A stretch of 64,000 nucleotides of DNA from Polyangiaceae bacterium. GTDB taxonomy: Bacteria > Myxococcota_A > Polyangia > Polyangiales > Polyangiaceae. The stretch lies in assembly GCA_020633235.1 (NCBI GenBank), contig JACKEA010000001.1, forward strand, positions 1,860,001 to 1,924,000, read 5' to 3'. The translations under genes were made by a program, and so were the position numbers. The notes below the pieces were generated by a model. It worked only from the letters and a program-made list of their open reading frames with translations, ran no database searches and had not been told where the DNA came from. Of this stretch, positions 43,723 through 55,025 are shown in pieces (the stretch's first letter is position 1; each line of letters opens with the position of its first letter).

Positions 43723-45417
43723 ATGGGGAGTATGATCTGCGCCATGGGCGAGGCGCTCGTGCCCGGCACCATCTTCGCCGACCGCTATCGGATCGTCGGG
43801 CAGATCGGGACTGGCGGCTTCGGCGCGGTGCACGCCGCGGTCCACGAGGTTACCGGACGCAAGGTGGCGCTCAAGGTGCTCTGGCCGCAGTTCGCGAGCG
43901 AGCCGCAGTTCCGCAATCGCTTCATGGTCGAGTGCCGGCTGGCGGCGCAGATTGGAAGCGAGTTCATCGTAGACGTTCTGGATGCCGGCATAGACGCGGC
44001 CACGGACATGCCGTTCTTGGTCATGGAGCTGCTCCGCGGGGAGAGTCTCAGCGCGCGGATTGCACGGAAGCGAACGTTCAACGCCGAGGAGACGATCACC
44101 TATTTGAGCCAAGTCGCGGTGGCTCTCGATCGTACCCACGCGCACAACATCGTGCATCGAGACCTGAAACCCGCGAATCTGTTCTTGACGGAGCGTGCGG
44201 ACGGCGCACCCCTGGTCAAGATCCTCGACTTTGGCATCGCCAAGGTGGTGGCTACGAGCGCGCTCGAAGCCGTGAGCAATACCCTGGGCACGCCGCTCTA
44301 CATGGCGCCGGAGCAGTTCAATCAGAGCGCTGCCACACCCTCCACGGATCTGTACGCCCTGGCGCTGATCGCGTTCAGGTTCCTGGCGGGCGCCCACTAC
44401 TTCCGACTCGAGCAGGCGCGCGTGGAGAATGTGTATCAGCTCGCCCAGGCCCTCGCCTCCGGCCCGCAGGAGCCGGCGACCGTGCGCGCCAAGCGCTACC
44501 GGAGCGCGTTGCCGGCGGCGTTCGACCCCTGGTTCGCGCGGGCCGCGAACGCTTCGCCGAGCCATCGCTTTGCCTTTGCCAGTGAAGCCATCGGCAGCTT
44601 GTGCGATGCCCTCGGACTTCCGAACCGTCCGGCACTGCTGGCGCCCGAGCGACCGAAGCTGACGGGTGCGCTGAGCTTCGTTGCTGACAGTCTTGGCAAT
44701 GCCGGCCGCGCCATGGAGCCGAAAGAGTCGTCCGCCGGACCCTTCTCCTTCGGAGTGGGGGATCGCGTCACGGCGGCAGCCGTTCCCGAGGCACCCGCCA
44801 GTGCCGCGACCCGCCGGGACGGCCCACAGCGCGCGCCGACCGAGCGGCTGCCGGCCCGTGCGACGGTAGTCTCGGCAGTGGCGCCGTCGCTCCGGGAGAC
44901 GGTCCGCTCGGGAGCGGGAAATGGCGAGAGGGGCATCGCTCCGCAGTTCACGGAGCCGCTACCGACGCTGGAGGCGAGAGCCGCGCGGTCGAGCCGCCTT
45001 GCGACCACGATCGATGCCGACACGACGACGATGCCAGACAGCGTCGAAACTTCGGTGATGCAGTTTCCCGCGCCGTTCGCGCCCAGCGTCCAGCCGCGCT
45101 CATCCCGCCTGCGCATCGCCATCGTGGGTGGCGCCCTGCTGGCGGCGCTGGCAATCGGGGGCATCGCCCTCGGCGCGCTCGCGCTTCGGCCCTCCGCCAA
45201 GATCCTGTCGGTGCCCCGGGCCCCACGGGTGACCATCGCGAGCGGCGTCGCTTCGGCAGCCGCCGTCCCCGCGCCGGAGGAAATCCCCTCCGCTGCCGCC
45301 TCGGCGGAGCCGCCCGCGGTCGTGGAGCGCGAAAAGGCGGAGCCGTCGCCCAAGGCCAAGCCGTCGGCGTCGGCCGCCGAGACGCAGGATCCGAGCAAGC
45401 TCTGGTATCGATACTGA
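43723..45417 (+). CDS. Membrane-anchored Ser/Thr protein kinase
   Basis: A 564-residue kinase. The kinase domain (about 20-285) shows GTGGFGAVH, VALKVL, HRDLKPANLFL, DFGIAK and GTPLYMAPEQ, all catalytic motifs. A long low-complexity linker and a membrane segment (about 464-485) separate it from a small Pro/Ala-rich extracellular tail with no clear domain. Starts at 43732 and 43744 are alternatives. Its neighbours are the TPR-type gene and a convergent lipoprotein gene. Confidence 0.92.
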   Translation: MGSMICAMGEALVPGTIFADRYRIVGQIGTGGFGAVHAAVHEVTGRKVALKVLWPQFASEPQFRNRFMVECRLAAQIGSEFIVDVLDAGIDAATDMPFLVMELLRGESLSARIARKRTFNAEETITYLSQVAVALDRTHAHNIVHRDLKPANLFLTERADGAPLVKILDFGIAKVVATSALEAVSNTLGTPLYMAPEQFNQSAATPSTDLYALALIAFRFLAGAHYFRLEQARVENVYQLAQALASGPQEPATVRAKRYRSALPAAFDPWFARAANASPSHRFAFASEAIGSLCDALGLPNRPALLAPERPKLTGALSFVADSLGNAGRAMEPKESSAGPFSFGVGDRVTAAAVPEAPASAATRRDGPQRAPTERLPARATVVSAVAPSLRETVRSGAGNGERGIAPQFTEPLPTLEARAARSSRLATTIDADTTTMPDSVETSVMQFPAPFAPSVQPRSSRLRIAIVGGALLAALAIGGIALGALALRPSAKILSVPRAPRVTIASGVASAAAVPAPEEIPSAAASAEPPAVVEREKAEPSPKAKPSASAAETQDPSKLWYRY

Positions 45418-45427
45418 GGCCGCTGCC

Positions 45428-46390
45428 TCACGGAATGCAGCAGAAGGTCACCGGCTTGGTGGCCACGGCGGTTCCGCTGAGCGTGCTCGTGCTGGGCGCG
45501 CACGTCACGGCTGCCGGCGGAGCGGCGTTGTACTCGAGGTGCAGGGGAGCCGAGCTGGTTATCTTGACGCAGGTTGCGAGGGAGGTCGTCGTGGTTGGGC
45601 CTCCCGAGCATGCCGATGTGGGAAACATTCCCACCTGTCCGGCGCACTTTCCTTCGGGCGTCCCACAGCTGCACTTGGAGCATTTTCTCGTGTCGGAGAC
45701 GCCCTCGTAGGCAACGTTGGCCTTCGAGTAGGCGCCGGCTGGACACGTCATGTCGCCGGATTGGTAGATGCAAACGTGTCCCGTCCCCGGGTCCGCGGGC
45801 AGGCAGGCACCGCCCTCTTCACAGCTGCCCGTGGTGTCTGCTCCGCCGCACAGCCGTGCCTCGCTGCCCCAGGTGGCAGCCTGGATGTCGTGCTGGTCGA
45901 CTGCGGTGCACGCGCCGACCACGTCCGGTGGTTTGATGCGCATGGCGGGAGGGAGCGGCCCGGGGACGTTGACGCAGGCACCGGGAGCGAGCTGCGCCAA
46001 CGAATTGCCGGCCGTGGAGCAGCCCGTGGCGTGACCGAACAACTCCGCGCTGCCGCAGGTGGGTGCGCTCGGTGGGTCACAGCTGCACGCGCAGGTCGCC
46101 GTGCCCGGCTGAAACTCGGAGTGGACTACGAGCTCCGCGCTGGGAAAGGCTGCCGGGCAGTCCGGCGTCGACGCCGAGCCCTGGACCAGCACGGGCCCCT
46201 TCCAGCCACTGGGGACTGGCGGCACACACGTCTTGCCCAGGCTCTCGCAAGACGCCGTCGCGCCCGCGCTTCCATCGAGGCCGGCGGCGCCCGATGCGCC
46301 GCTGGGGATCTCGCGGTAGTCCGCGTCGACGCCCGTGATCTGCGCACACGCGGTCACGAACACCAACCCGACGTACCCGGCCGCTCGCAT
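45428..46390 (-). CDS. Cys-rich lipoprotein
   Basis: A 320-residue lipoprotein (FVTACAQ lipobox) with over twenty cysteines spaced as in secreted domain repeats (CSKCSCGTPEGKCAGQ). It converges on the kinase gene with a 10-base gap. No enzymatic motif. Confidence 0.75.
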   Translation of the reverse strand: MRAAGYVGLVFVTACAQITGVDADYREIPSGASGAAGLDGSAGATASCESLGKTCVPPVPSGWKGPVLVQGSASTPDCPAAFPSAELVVHSEFQPGTATCACSCDPPSAPTCGSAELFGHATGCSTAGNSLAQLAPGACVNVPGPLPPAMRIKPPDVVGACTAVDQHDIQAATWGSEARLCGGADTTGSCEEGGACLPADPGTGHVCIYQSGDMTCPAGAYSKANVAYEGVSDTRKCSKCSCGTPEGKCAGQVGMFPTSACSGGPTTTTSLATCVKITSSAPLHLEYNAAPPAAVTCAPSTSTLSGTAVATKPVTFCCIP

Positions 46391-46440
46391 CTGCAACCAG
46401 TTTGCCACAGCGGCTGCGTGGCGGTGCACAATCGTGTCGG

Positions 46441-46457
46441 TACCGCGGCGGACCAAC
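46441..46457. repeat. Dispersed palindrome, single A arm (copy 12)
   Basis: ACCGCGGCGGACCAACA beside the end of a decayed RCC1-type gene (stop codon at 46469-46471 on the minus strand). Confidence 0.7.
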
Positions 46458-46468
46458 AAAAGCAGACG

Positions 46469-46567
46469 CTAGAGGAGCGCGATCACCGCGCTGGCGCTGT
46501 CCGTGGTGGAGCCGTTGCCGAGCTGACCGACAGCGTTGTAGCCCCGGCACTTCCGCTTTGACTCATG
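46469..46567 (-). pseudogene. Remnant of an RCC1-repeat gene
   Basis: On the minus strand this encodes KRKCRGYNAVGQLGNGSTTD and a short tail to a stop codon. That is one blade of an RCC1 beta-propeller. No other blade or start is present, so only the last repeat of a gene survives. Confidence 0.55.
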
Positions 46568-46645
46568 CTGCACGGTTGCTTGCCTCGGCGCAACGTAGCG
46601 CGAAGTGTGCTGTCTTCGGGCTGCGGAAGATAGGATAACTTCTTC

Positions 46646-47383
46646 ATGAGCTCGATCTACGACGACCTGGTGGACTGGTACCGGCTGCTCGATCCGCTCG
46701 CGGATCACGCGGAGGAGGCTGCAGCGTTGGAGGCCGCGGCCCGCCGCGTGGTGCCCGACGCCACGACCCTTCTCGAGCTGGGATCTGGGGCGGGGAACGG
46801 CGCGCACTTCATGAAGCATTCCCTCCGCTGCACGCTCACGGACATCTCACCGGCAATGCTGACCCTGAGCCGCGCGGTGAATCCGGAGTGCGAGCATCTG
46901 GAAGGAGACATGCGCTCGCTGCGGCTCGATCGTAGCTTCGACATCGTGCTCGCTCACGACGCCATCGTGTACATGACCACGCGCGCGGATCTGATCGCCG
47001 CCTTGGAGACCGCGTTCCTCCACACGCGGCCGGGGGGCGTGGCGCTGCTCGCGCCCGACTGCGTGGGCGAGTCATTCAAGGAGCTCTCGCAGCTCCACGA
47101 GAACGACGATGGCGTCCGCTCGCTCCGCTGCCTGGACTGGATGTGGGATCCGGAACCGTCGGACGAAACCTATCGCGTGGATTACTCCCTCTTGCTTCGC
47201 GACGGGGCGGTGCTTCGTTCATGTCACGAGACGCACATCGAAGGCCTGTTCACGACGGAGACGTGGCTCGGCACCTTGCGCCAGGTGGGCTTCGACCCGG
47301 GGATCGTTCCACGGTTCTTGGATGACGAAGAAGTCGACGCGGGGTACGCGCCGCACGTCTTCGTCGCCCACCGCCGCAGCTGA
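46646..47383 (+). CDS. SAM-dependent methyltransferase (class I)
   Basis: A 245-residue methyltransferase with motif I LELGSGAGNG, an acidic residue in LTDISPAMLTLSR and a typical post-I region (FDIVLAHDAIVYM). Substrate unknown. The last 90 bases of the gene are part of a 155-base direct repeat also found 2.4 kb downstream. Confidence 0.83.
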   Translation: MSSIYDDLVDWYRLLDPLADHAEEAAALEAAARRVVPDATTLLELGSGAGNGAHFMKHSLRCTLTDISPAMLTLSRAVNPECEHLEGDMRSLRLDRSFDIVLAHDAIVYMTTRADLIAALETAFLHTRPGGVALLAPDCVGESFKELSQLHENDDGVRSLRCLDWMWDPEPSDETYRVDYSLLLRDGAVLRSCHETHIEGLFTTETWLGTLRQVGFDPGIVPRFLDDEEVDAGYAPHVFVAHRRS

Positions 47384-47447
47384 CGCTTCTTGTTGGTCCG
47401 GCGCGGAACCGGCGCTCAGCGCTCCGGCGGAGGTCGTCGCGTGCACT
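47293..47447. repeat. Direct repeat A (155 bp) at the left of a 2.4-kb segment
   Basis: This repeat matches 49681-49831 with one substitution and one 4-base indel (GCCG near 47350). It contains the methyltransferase C-terminus, a dispersed-palindrome arm and the 3' end of a lipoprotein gene. Confidence 0.9.
47391..47410. repeat. Dispersed palindrome, single A arm (copy 13)
   Basis: TGTTGGTCCGGCGCGGAACC, seven bases after the methyltransferase stop. Lies inside direct repeat A. Confidence 0.8.
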
Positions 47448-47563
47448 GAGATGGGTCGGCCTCGGGGGCGCTCGCCGGCGCGTCGGAGCGACGGCCGATC
47501 GGGATCTTCTCGTGTGCAGGCGGTCTGCGCGCGCACCCGAACGCCAAAAGCCGGACGACCGCT
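47416..47563 (-). pseudogene. Truncated copy of the lipoprotein gene at 49800
   Basis: The last 11 codons match the intact gene at 49800-50153 (CTRRPPPER ending), and the frame is open upstream to a Cys (FGCARRPPAHEK). The Cys-rich middle of the intact gene is missing and there is no start codon. It is therefore a decayed paralogue. Confidence 0.6.
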
Positions 47564-47582
47564 GCGTGGCGATCGAGCGCGG

Positions 47583-47948
47583 TCAGACGTTCCCGCTTTC
47601 CACTTGCGCCTTCATGCGATCGAGCATTCCAGCCAACTCCGTCCCGGCCTTTTGGGCGCGTGAGTCGGAATCCTGGCTGCGGCGGTACTCGAGGTAGGCG
47701 TGGTCGAGCTGCCGCATCATCTTGGTGACCTCCGACACGCGGGCAGTGTCGAGGGTGTTTCCCTTGAACACCCCCGCGGCCAGTCGATCCGCGGAACCCA
47801 AACGCGCCGGCAGCAGTTCCGCCTGCGCCCGCAACGAAGGTGGAGCTTCATCGCGCTCAGCGAACTCGTCCACCTGCAACGTAGCGTCCAGGGAGTCGAT
47901 CAACTCGCCCAGGGCTCGCAGAAATACCCGTACGCGTGCACCCTTCAT
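47583..47948 (-). CDS. Hypothetical helical protein
   Basis: A 121-residue helical protein (LRALGELIDSLDATLQVDEF, TKMMRQLDHAYLEYRRSQDS). I do not recognise a family. It follows the frameshifted gene by seven bases. Confidence 0.6.
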   Translation of the reverse strand: MKGARVRVFLRALGELIDSLDATLQVDEFAERDEAPPSLRAQAELLPARLGSADRLAAGVFKGNTLDTARVSEVTKMMRQLDHAYLEYRRSQDSDSRAQKAGTELAGMLDRMKAQVESGNV

Positions 47949-47955
47949 GGAAGAC

Positions 47956-48326
47956 CTACAACGCCCGGACGGTGGCGAGGGCGCCTTCGACGGCGGCCCA
48001 GTCGAAGGCGGGCAGGCCGTCTGCCGCCCAGCGGCGACCGACCTCGATCAGGGCTTCCCGACGCGTGCGGGCCCACCGGGTAATGCCTGCGACGTGAGTC
48101 CTCCCCGGGCGAGCCTCGATCTTCCAGTCTCCTGCGTCGGACACGGCGTTCCGAGGAGAAATCCGGACGTCCAACGCCGGCCGTCGGCTTCGAGCTCGTA
48201 GACCATCGTCGCCTTGTCGCGGTACTGCGCGACGATTCGGAGCTTGGTGGACGAAAGGGCGGTTGGGCTTTTGGGGGACAAGTGTTCCTTTCGATCGAAG
48301 AGCGCGATTGTTGGCGTGGCGGACAA
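47956..48326 (-). pseudogene. Hypothetical gene with a frameshift
   Basis: The start gives MSATPTIALFDRKEHLSPK and runs to LEADGRRW. Near 48155-48170 coding quality moves to the next frame with VRISPRNAVSDAGDWKIEAR and a clean stop. The two parts read naturally as one protein, so a 1-base indel is likely. Confidence 0.55.
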
Positions 48327-48552
48327 GCGCGCGTTCGACCGTGCGTCGCTGAGGTCACCCTACCGCGAAACCCACGCTGACCAAGGTGACGAAACAAGAG
48401 GCCGATTGTGAAGTCGTCCAACAGGTGCTAGCTTTCGCTTCCCCAGAGGGCGGCCCGGCCGTCGGCCGCAGTCGCCCTAACCAAGACCCGCGAACGCGTG
48501 TGGCGACCCGCGCAGTGGGCGCTGTTTCCCTTCAGCCGTGGAAAGGCGTTGC

Positions 48553-49536
48553 ATGGACACCATCGTAGATTCGTCGAGCCCCATTGCCGTTTTCGAGCAC
48601 AAGAAGCGCCGTGAGTGGGGACTCGGGGTGTTGGCTTGGGAAGCGGAGGACCGCCGGGGTTACGTTTTCGAGAACGGCCAAACACGCGTTCTCATGCACC
48701 CCTTCTATTCGCTCATGACGCCCGTGAAGCGATCTGCCGGGGAGGTCCGGGCCCTGCTCGAGTGCCTCAAGCCAGAGTTGGAGGCGGCGCGAGCAGAACG
48801 TGGGTCGGTGCACACTCCGAGGTCTCTGACGTCTGCGATGTCTTTCGAGGAGCAGTTGCTGCTATTTCGCGATCGATTCCCGCAAGGGTTTTCGGATCCC
48901 GCGTGGCTCGAGGATCAGCGCGGCCTGGGTGCTCCCAAGCGTGTTGGAGCACACCGGGATCCGGCGATCGCCGAGGCTCGGCAAGTGCTGGACGCGGCCG
49001 TCCTCGAGAGCCGGCTCGCGAAGCAGGAGTACGGTGAGGTCTTGGCCGACATGGGCGCGTTGCTTCGCCGAACGGATTTGGTCCCCAGCGGTGAGATCGC
49101 TCCATTGCTGGAGGTAGAGGAAGGGCAGCAGAGAGTCCTGGTGAACGCGGTGCTCGACTTCCTGCATGGAAACGATCCGTTCGGCCCGCGCTTCGATCAA
49201 TTCTTGTTGGCGTACCGACAGGTCATGGGCGCGCCCCCGGGGTGGCAGCTGACGACGACGCTTCCTGCCCTGCTCGATCCCGAGAATGTCGTTTCGATTC
49301 GACCCACGGCGTTCCGGGCTCAAGCCAAGCTTCTGGCTCGGCGGCTCGCCATCCCGACACAACCGTCTGCGTCCGGGTATCAGCGGTGTGTGGCGCTCGC
49401 CAAGTTCACGGCCGCCAAGCTCACCGAGCGTGGGCTTCAGCCGCGTGACATGCTCGACGTGCTGGACTTCATCCGCGTGACGACCAGCGCGGCGGCTCGC
49501 CGCCGTCTATCGGAGCTCAAGAGCGCGATGCCTTAG
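48553..49536 (+). CDS. Hypothetical protein with an SH3-like N-terminus, inside the 2.4-kb segment
   Basis: A 327-residue soluble protein. Residues about 10-50 (VFEHKKRREWGLGVLAWEAE, then a GYVFENGQTRVL stretch) resemble a small SH3-like barrel of the DUF3553 type. The rest is helical and charged, with no motif I know. ATG 48553 has AAAGG six bases upstream. It is the longest gene inside the segment flanked by the 151/155-bp direct repeats and probably its cargo. Confidence 0.65.
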   Translation: MDTIVDSSSPIAVFEHKKRREWGLGVLAWEAEDRRGYVFENGQTRVLMHPFYSLMTPVKRSAGEVRALLECLKPELEAARAERGSVHTPRSLTSAMSFEEQLLLFRDRFPQGFSDPAWLEDQRGLGAPKRVGAHRDPAIAEARQVLDAAVLESRLAKQEYGEVLADMGALLRRTDLVPSGEIAPLLEVEEGQQRVLVNAVLDFLHGNDPFGPRFDQFLLAYRQVMGAPPGWQLTTTLPALLDPENVVSIRPTAFRAQAKLLARRLAIPTQPSASGYQRCVALAKFTAAKLTERGLQPRDMLDVLDFIRVTTSAAARRRLSELKSAMP

Positions 49537-49680
49537 GCTTGCGTCTCTGCCGCGAGCAGTCTTTCCAGCTCGGACAGATCCACCTTTGCCTCGTTCAGCT
49601 TGGTGAAGGCCCGCGTGGACCACGCGGGTGATCGTCGTCTTCTCGGCTCGCCGAGACTTTTCCAGCTCGCCGAGGACGCG
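49533..49680 (-). pseudogene. C-terminal fragment of an unknown gene, cut at the repeat boundary
   Basis: The minus strand encodes AFTKLNEAKVDLSELERLLA and a few more residues to a stop codon that overlaps the opposite gene's stop. Upstream, GELEKSRRAEKTTITRVVHA is open in another frame, so there is probably also a frameshift. The gene is truncated exactly where direct repeat B begins. Confidence 0.5.
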
Positions 49681-49831
49681 ACGACCCGGGGATCGTTCCA
49701 CGGTTCTTGGATGACGAAGAAGTCGACGCGGGGTACGCACGTCTTCGTCGCCCACCGCCGCAGCTGACGCTTCTTGTTGGTCCGGCGCGGAACCGGCGCT
49801 CAGCGCTCCGGCGGAGGCCGTCGCGTGCACT
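49681..49831. repeat. Direct repeat B (151 bp) at the right of the 2.4-kb segment
   Basis: Second copy of the 155-base repeat at 47293, with one substitution and one 4-base deletion. Here the methyltransferase part is a gene fragment, while the lipoprotein part belongs to an intact gene. Confidence 0.9.
49775..49794. repeat. Dispersed palindrome, single A arm (copy 14)
   Basis: TGTTGGTCCGGCGCGGAACC, identical to copy 13 because both lie inside the direct repeat. It therefore arose by segment duplication rather than independently. Confidence 0.8.
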
Positions 49832-50149
49832 CGGGCCAAAGCGTGCCGTCGCCGCGGTACGCCACGCAGTTTCCGTCCTCGCAGCGCGGTGTGCCCGCCA
49901 CTTGGTTGGCGCAGCCGTCCTTGCACTCCCGGAGCCTCGTGCGGTTCTTCTCGTACCAGTGGGAGCTCACGGCGCCGTAGGCGCAGCTGTTCCTGCAGTC
50001 CGCGGCCGACTTGCACTCGAAACGAGATGGGTCGGAGCCCGGATCGAGCGCGGGCCTTGCGACGCTCGACGGCGCCGTCTCGGACTGTCGCTCCGACGCT
50101 TCATGCCGGGTGCAGGCGGTGGCCAGGGCGAGGGCGAACAACAAGCGAA

Positions 50150-50153
<4 letters not shown>
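49800..50153 (-). CDS. Cys-rich lipoprotein
   Basis: A 117-residue lipoprotein (ATACTR lipobox) with nine cysteines (FECKSAADCRNSCAYG, CKDGCANQ, RCEDGNC). Function unknown. Its start overlaps the stop of the ManA-mutase gene (ATGA), so they are translated together. A truncated copy is at 47416. Confidence 0.75.
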
Positions 50154-52981
<2,828 letters not shown>

Positions 52982-53025
52982 CGGAACGGCGAGACTCTAC
53001 GCGGGTTTGGTGGGCCTGCCGAGCC

Positions 53026-54954
53026 TCAGCTGGCGTCGAGCACGCTGCGTATCTTCTCCAGCAGCGCGGCCGAGCTGAAGGGCTTTTGCAGGAAGGCGTC
53101 GCCCGCGCCGAGCTCCGCGTGATGCGAGATGGTGCCTTCCGTGTAGCCGGACATGTACACGACCCGGACGTCGGGGCGGATTTCCTTCACCACCGAGGCC
53201 AGATCCTTCCCGCTCAGGTCGGGCATGACGATGTCCGTGAGCACCAGATCGATGGGCGCCTCGCGCCGACAGAATGCCAGCGCTTCGCTGCCATTGGCGG
53301 CCTCCAGCACGGAGTAGCCTTGCTTCTTGAGGATTCTCGCGGCGGCGCGCCGAACCGTGCGCTCATCCTCTACGAGGAGGATCGATTCCGTACCTTGCCC
53401 GGAGCGGGGACCCGCGCCCCCGGCGGTGTCGACCGCAGCCTCCCCCTCGGCCAACGGCAGGTAGATCTTGAACACTGTGCCGCGATCCACTTCGGTGTAG
53501 ACCCAAACGTATCCGCCGGACTGCTTGACGATGCCGTACACGGTGGAAAGCCCGAGCCCCGTTCCCTTGCCGGCTTCTTTGGTCGTGAAGAAGGGCTCGA
53601 AGATGTTGCTCTTCACGTCTTCCGGGATGCCGGTACCCGTGTCGCTCACGGCCAGCATCACGTAGCGGCCGGGTGGCACTTTCACGTCCTTGTTGGCGCC
53701 GTAGGTCTCTTCCAGCGTGACGTTGGCCGTTTCCAGCGAGAGGCGCCCGCCGCTGGGCATGGCGTCGCGAGCGTTCACCGCCAGGTTCAGGATCACCTGC
53801 TCCACCTGGCTCACGTCCACGCGCACTCGGCTCGGTTCTGCCGCGAGGCGCGTGACCAGCGTGATGTCCTCGCCGATCAGGCGTCCGAGCATGTTCTCGA
53901 GTCCGCTGACGATGGAGTTGAGCTCCACCACGGCGAGGGCCTGGATCTGACGACGGCTGAAGGCCAGGAGCTGGCTGGTGAGGTGCGCCGCGCGGTCCGC
54001 CGCTTCGGCGATCTCGCGGGCGTCGTCTCGGGCAGGGTCGCCCTCACGGAGCTCCTCTTGAAGAAAGTCCGCGTACGAGCGAATCACCGTGAGGATGTTG
54101 TTGAAGTCGTGGGCGACACCGCCGGCTAGGCGGCCGATGGCTTCCAGTCTTTGGGCGGCGCGCATCTGCTGCTCCATGTCCTCGCGCTCTTGCTCCGCAT
54201 GGTGCCGCTCGGTCACGTCGTGAACGATGCCTTCGAGGGCTACGACGTCTTCCGGGCTGCCGGCAGGACCGTTCCAGATGCCGACACCTTGCTCCCAGAC
54301 CCAACGGAGCGCGCCGGACTTGGTCACGATGCGATACTCGAGCTGATACGGCTCGTGGTGGGTCAGCGCACGCTGGACCGCTTCCCAAACCCGCTCTTGG
54401 TCCTCTTCCAGAATCAGGGTCCCGTAGCTCAGCACTCGGTTGCCCGTCAGCTCGTCCGCGCGATAGCCAGTGAGGCGTTCGCAGCCCGCGCTGATGAACT
54501 CCATGGTCCACTGAGCGTCGTTCCGGCAGCGGTAGGCGAGGCCCGGCAAGTTGTCGAGCACGGTGGACAAGCGTCGTTCCGTCTCCTCCAGGCGCTGGCG
54601 GCGTTGTCGAGTACCCTCGGCGATGGGTACGAAGGTGCCGCACAGGAGCTCGGGATCGTCCTCCAACGGCTTGCAGCTGGCCAGAGCCCAGAAGTGGGTG
54701 CCGTCGTCGCGAACCAGCTCGATCTCGTGGTCCAAAAAGGCGCCTTCGGTTTGGATGCGCTCCATCAGTGCCTTCTGGTCGTCGGGGTGCGCATACACCT
54801 CGTGAACCCGCCGACCGAGCAACTGGCTCACCGAGGCGCGGAGCGTTCGGGCCGCGTGCTCGTTGGCATACACGACACGGCCGGTCGTCCGTTCCGACAG
54901 GACGACAGCGGCGGGAATGGCGTCGATTGCGGCGTATGAGTCTCGGCTCGGCAT
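53026..54954 (-). CDS. Hybrid histidine kinase with two PAS domains and a receiver
   Basis: A 642-residue cytosolic hybrid kinase. Two PAS domains occupy about 10-125 and 135-260. The kinase core has the H-box VAHDFNNIL, the NARDAM, DTGTGIP and GTGLGLSTVYG motifs, and the C-terminal receiver has VLTDIVMPD (phospho-acceptor Asp) with a conserved Lys in QKPF. There is no membrane segment. No partner response regulator is nearby, so its output is unknown. ATG 54954 is preferred over a TTG upstream. Confidence 0.92.
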   Translation of the reverse strand: MPSRDSYAAIDAIPAAVVLSERTTGRVVYANEHAARTLRASVSQLLGRRVHEVYAHPDDQKALMERIQTEGAFLDHEIELVRDDGTHFWALASCKPLEDDPELLCGTFVPIAEGTRQRRQRLEETERRLSTVLDNLPGLAYRCRNDAQWTMEFISAGCERLTGYRADELTGNRVLSYGTLILEEDQERVWEAVQRALTHHEPYQLEYRIVTKSGALRWVWEQGVGIWNGPAGSPEDVVALEGIVHDVTERHHAEQEREDMEQQMRAAQRLEAIGRLAGGVAHDFNNILTVIRSYADFLQEELREGDPARDDAREIAEAADRAAHLTSQLLAFSRRQIQALAVVELNSIVSGLENMLGRLIGEDITLVTRLAAEPSRVRVDVSQVEQVILNLAVNARDAMPSGGRLSLETANVTLEETYGANKDVKVPPGRYVMLAVSDTGTGIPEDVKSNIFEPFFTTKEAGKGTGLGLSTVYGIVKQSGGYVWVYTEVDRGTVFKIYLPLAEGEAAVDTAGGAGPRSGQGTESILLVEDERTVRRAAARILKKQGYSVLEAANGSEALAFCRREAPIDLVLTDIVMPDLSGKDLASVVKEIRPDVRVVYMSGYTEGTISHHAELGAGDAFLQKPFSSAALLEKIRSVLDAS

Positions 54955-55025
54955 CGGGTTGCCGGGAAGCCCCCCCGGCAAACGCTGAGCGTATCAAAAG
55001 CGCACCGCGTGGGAACAGGCGTTCG

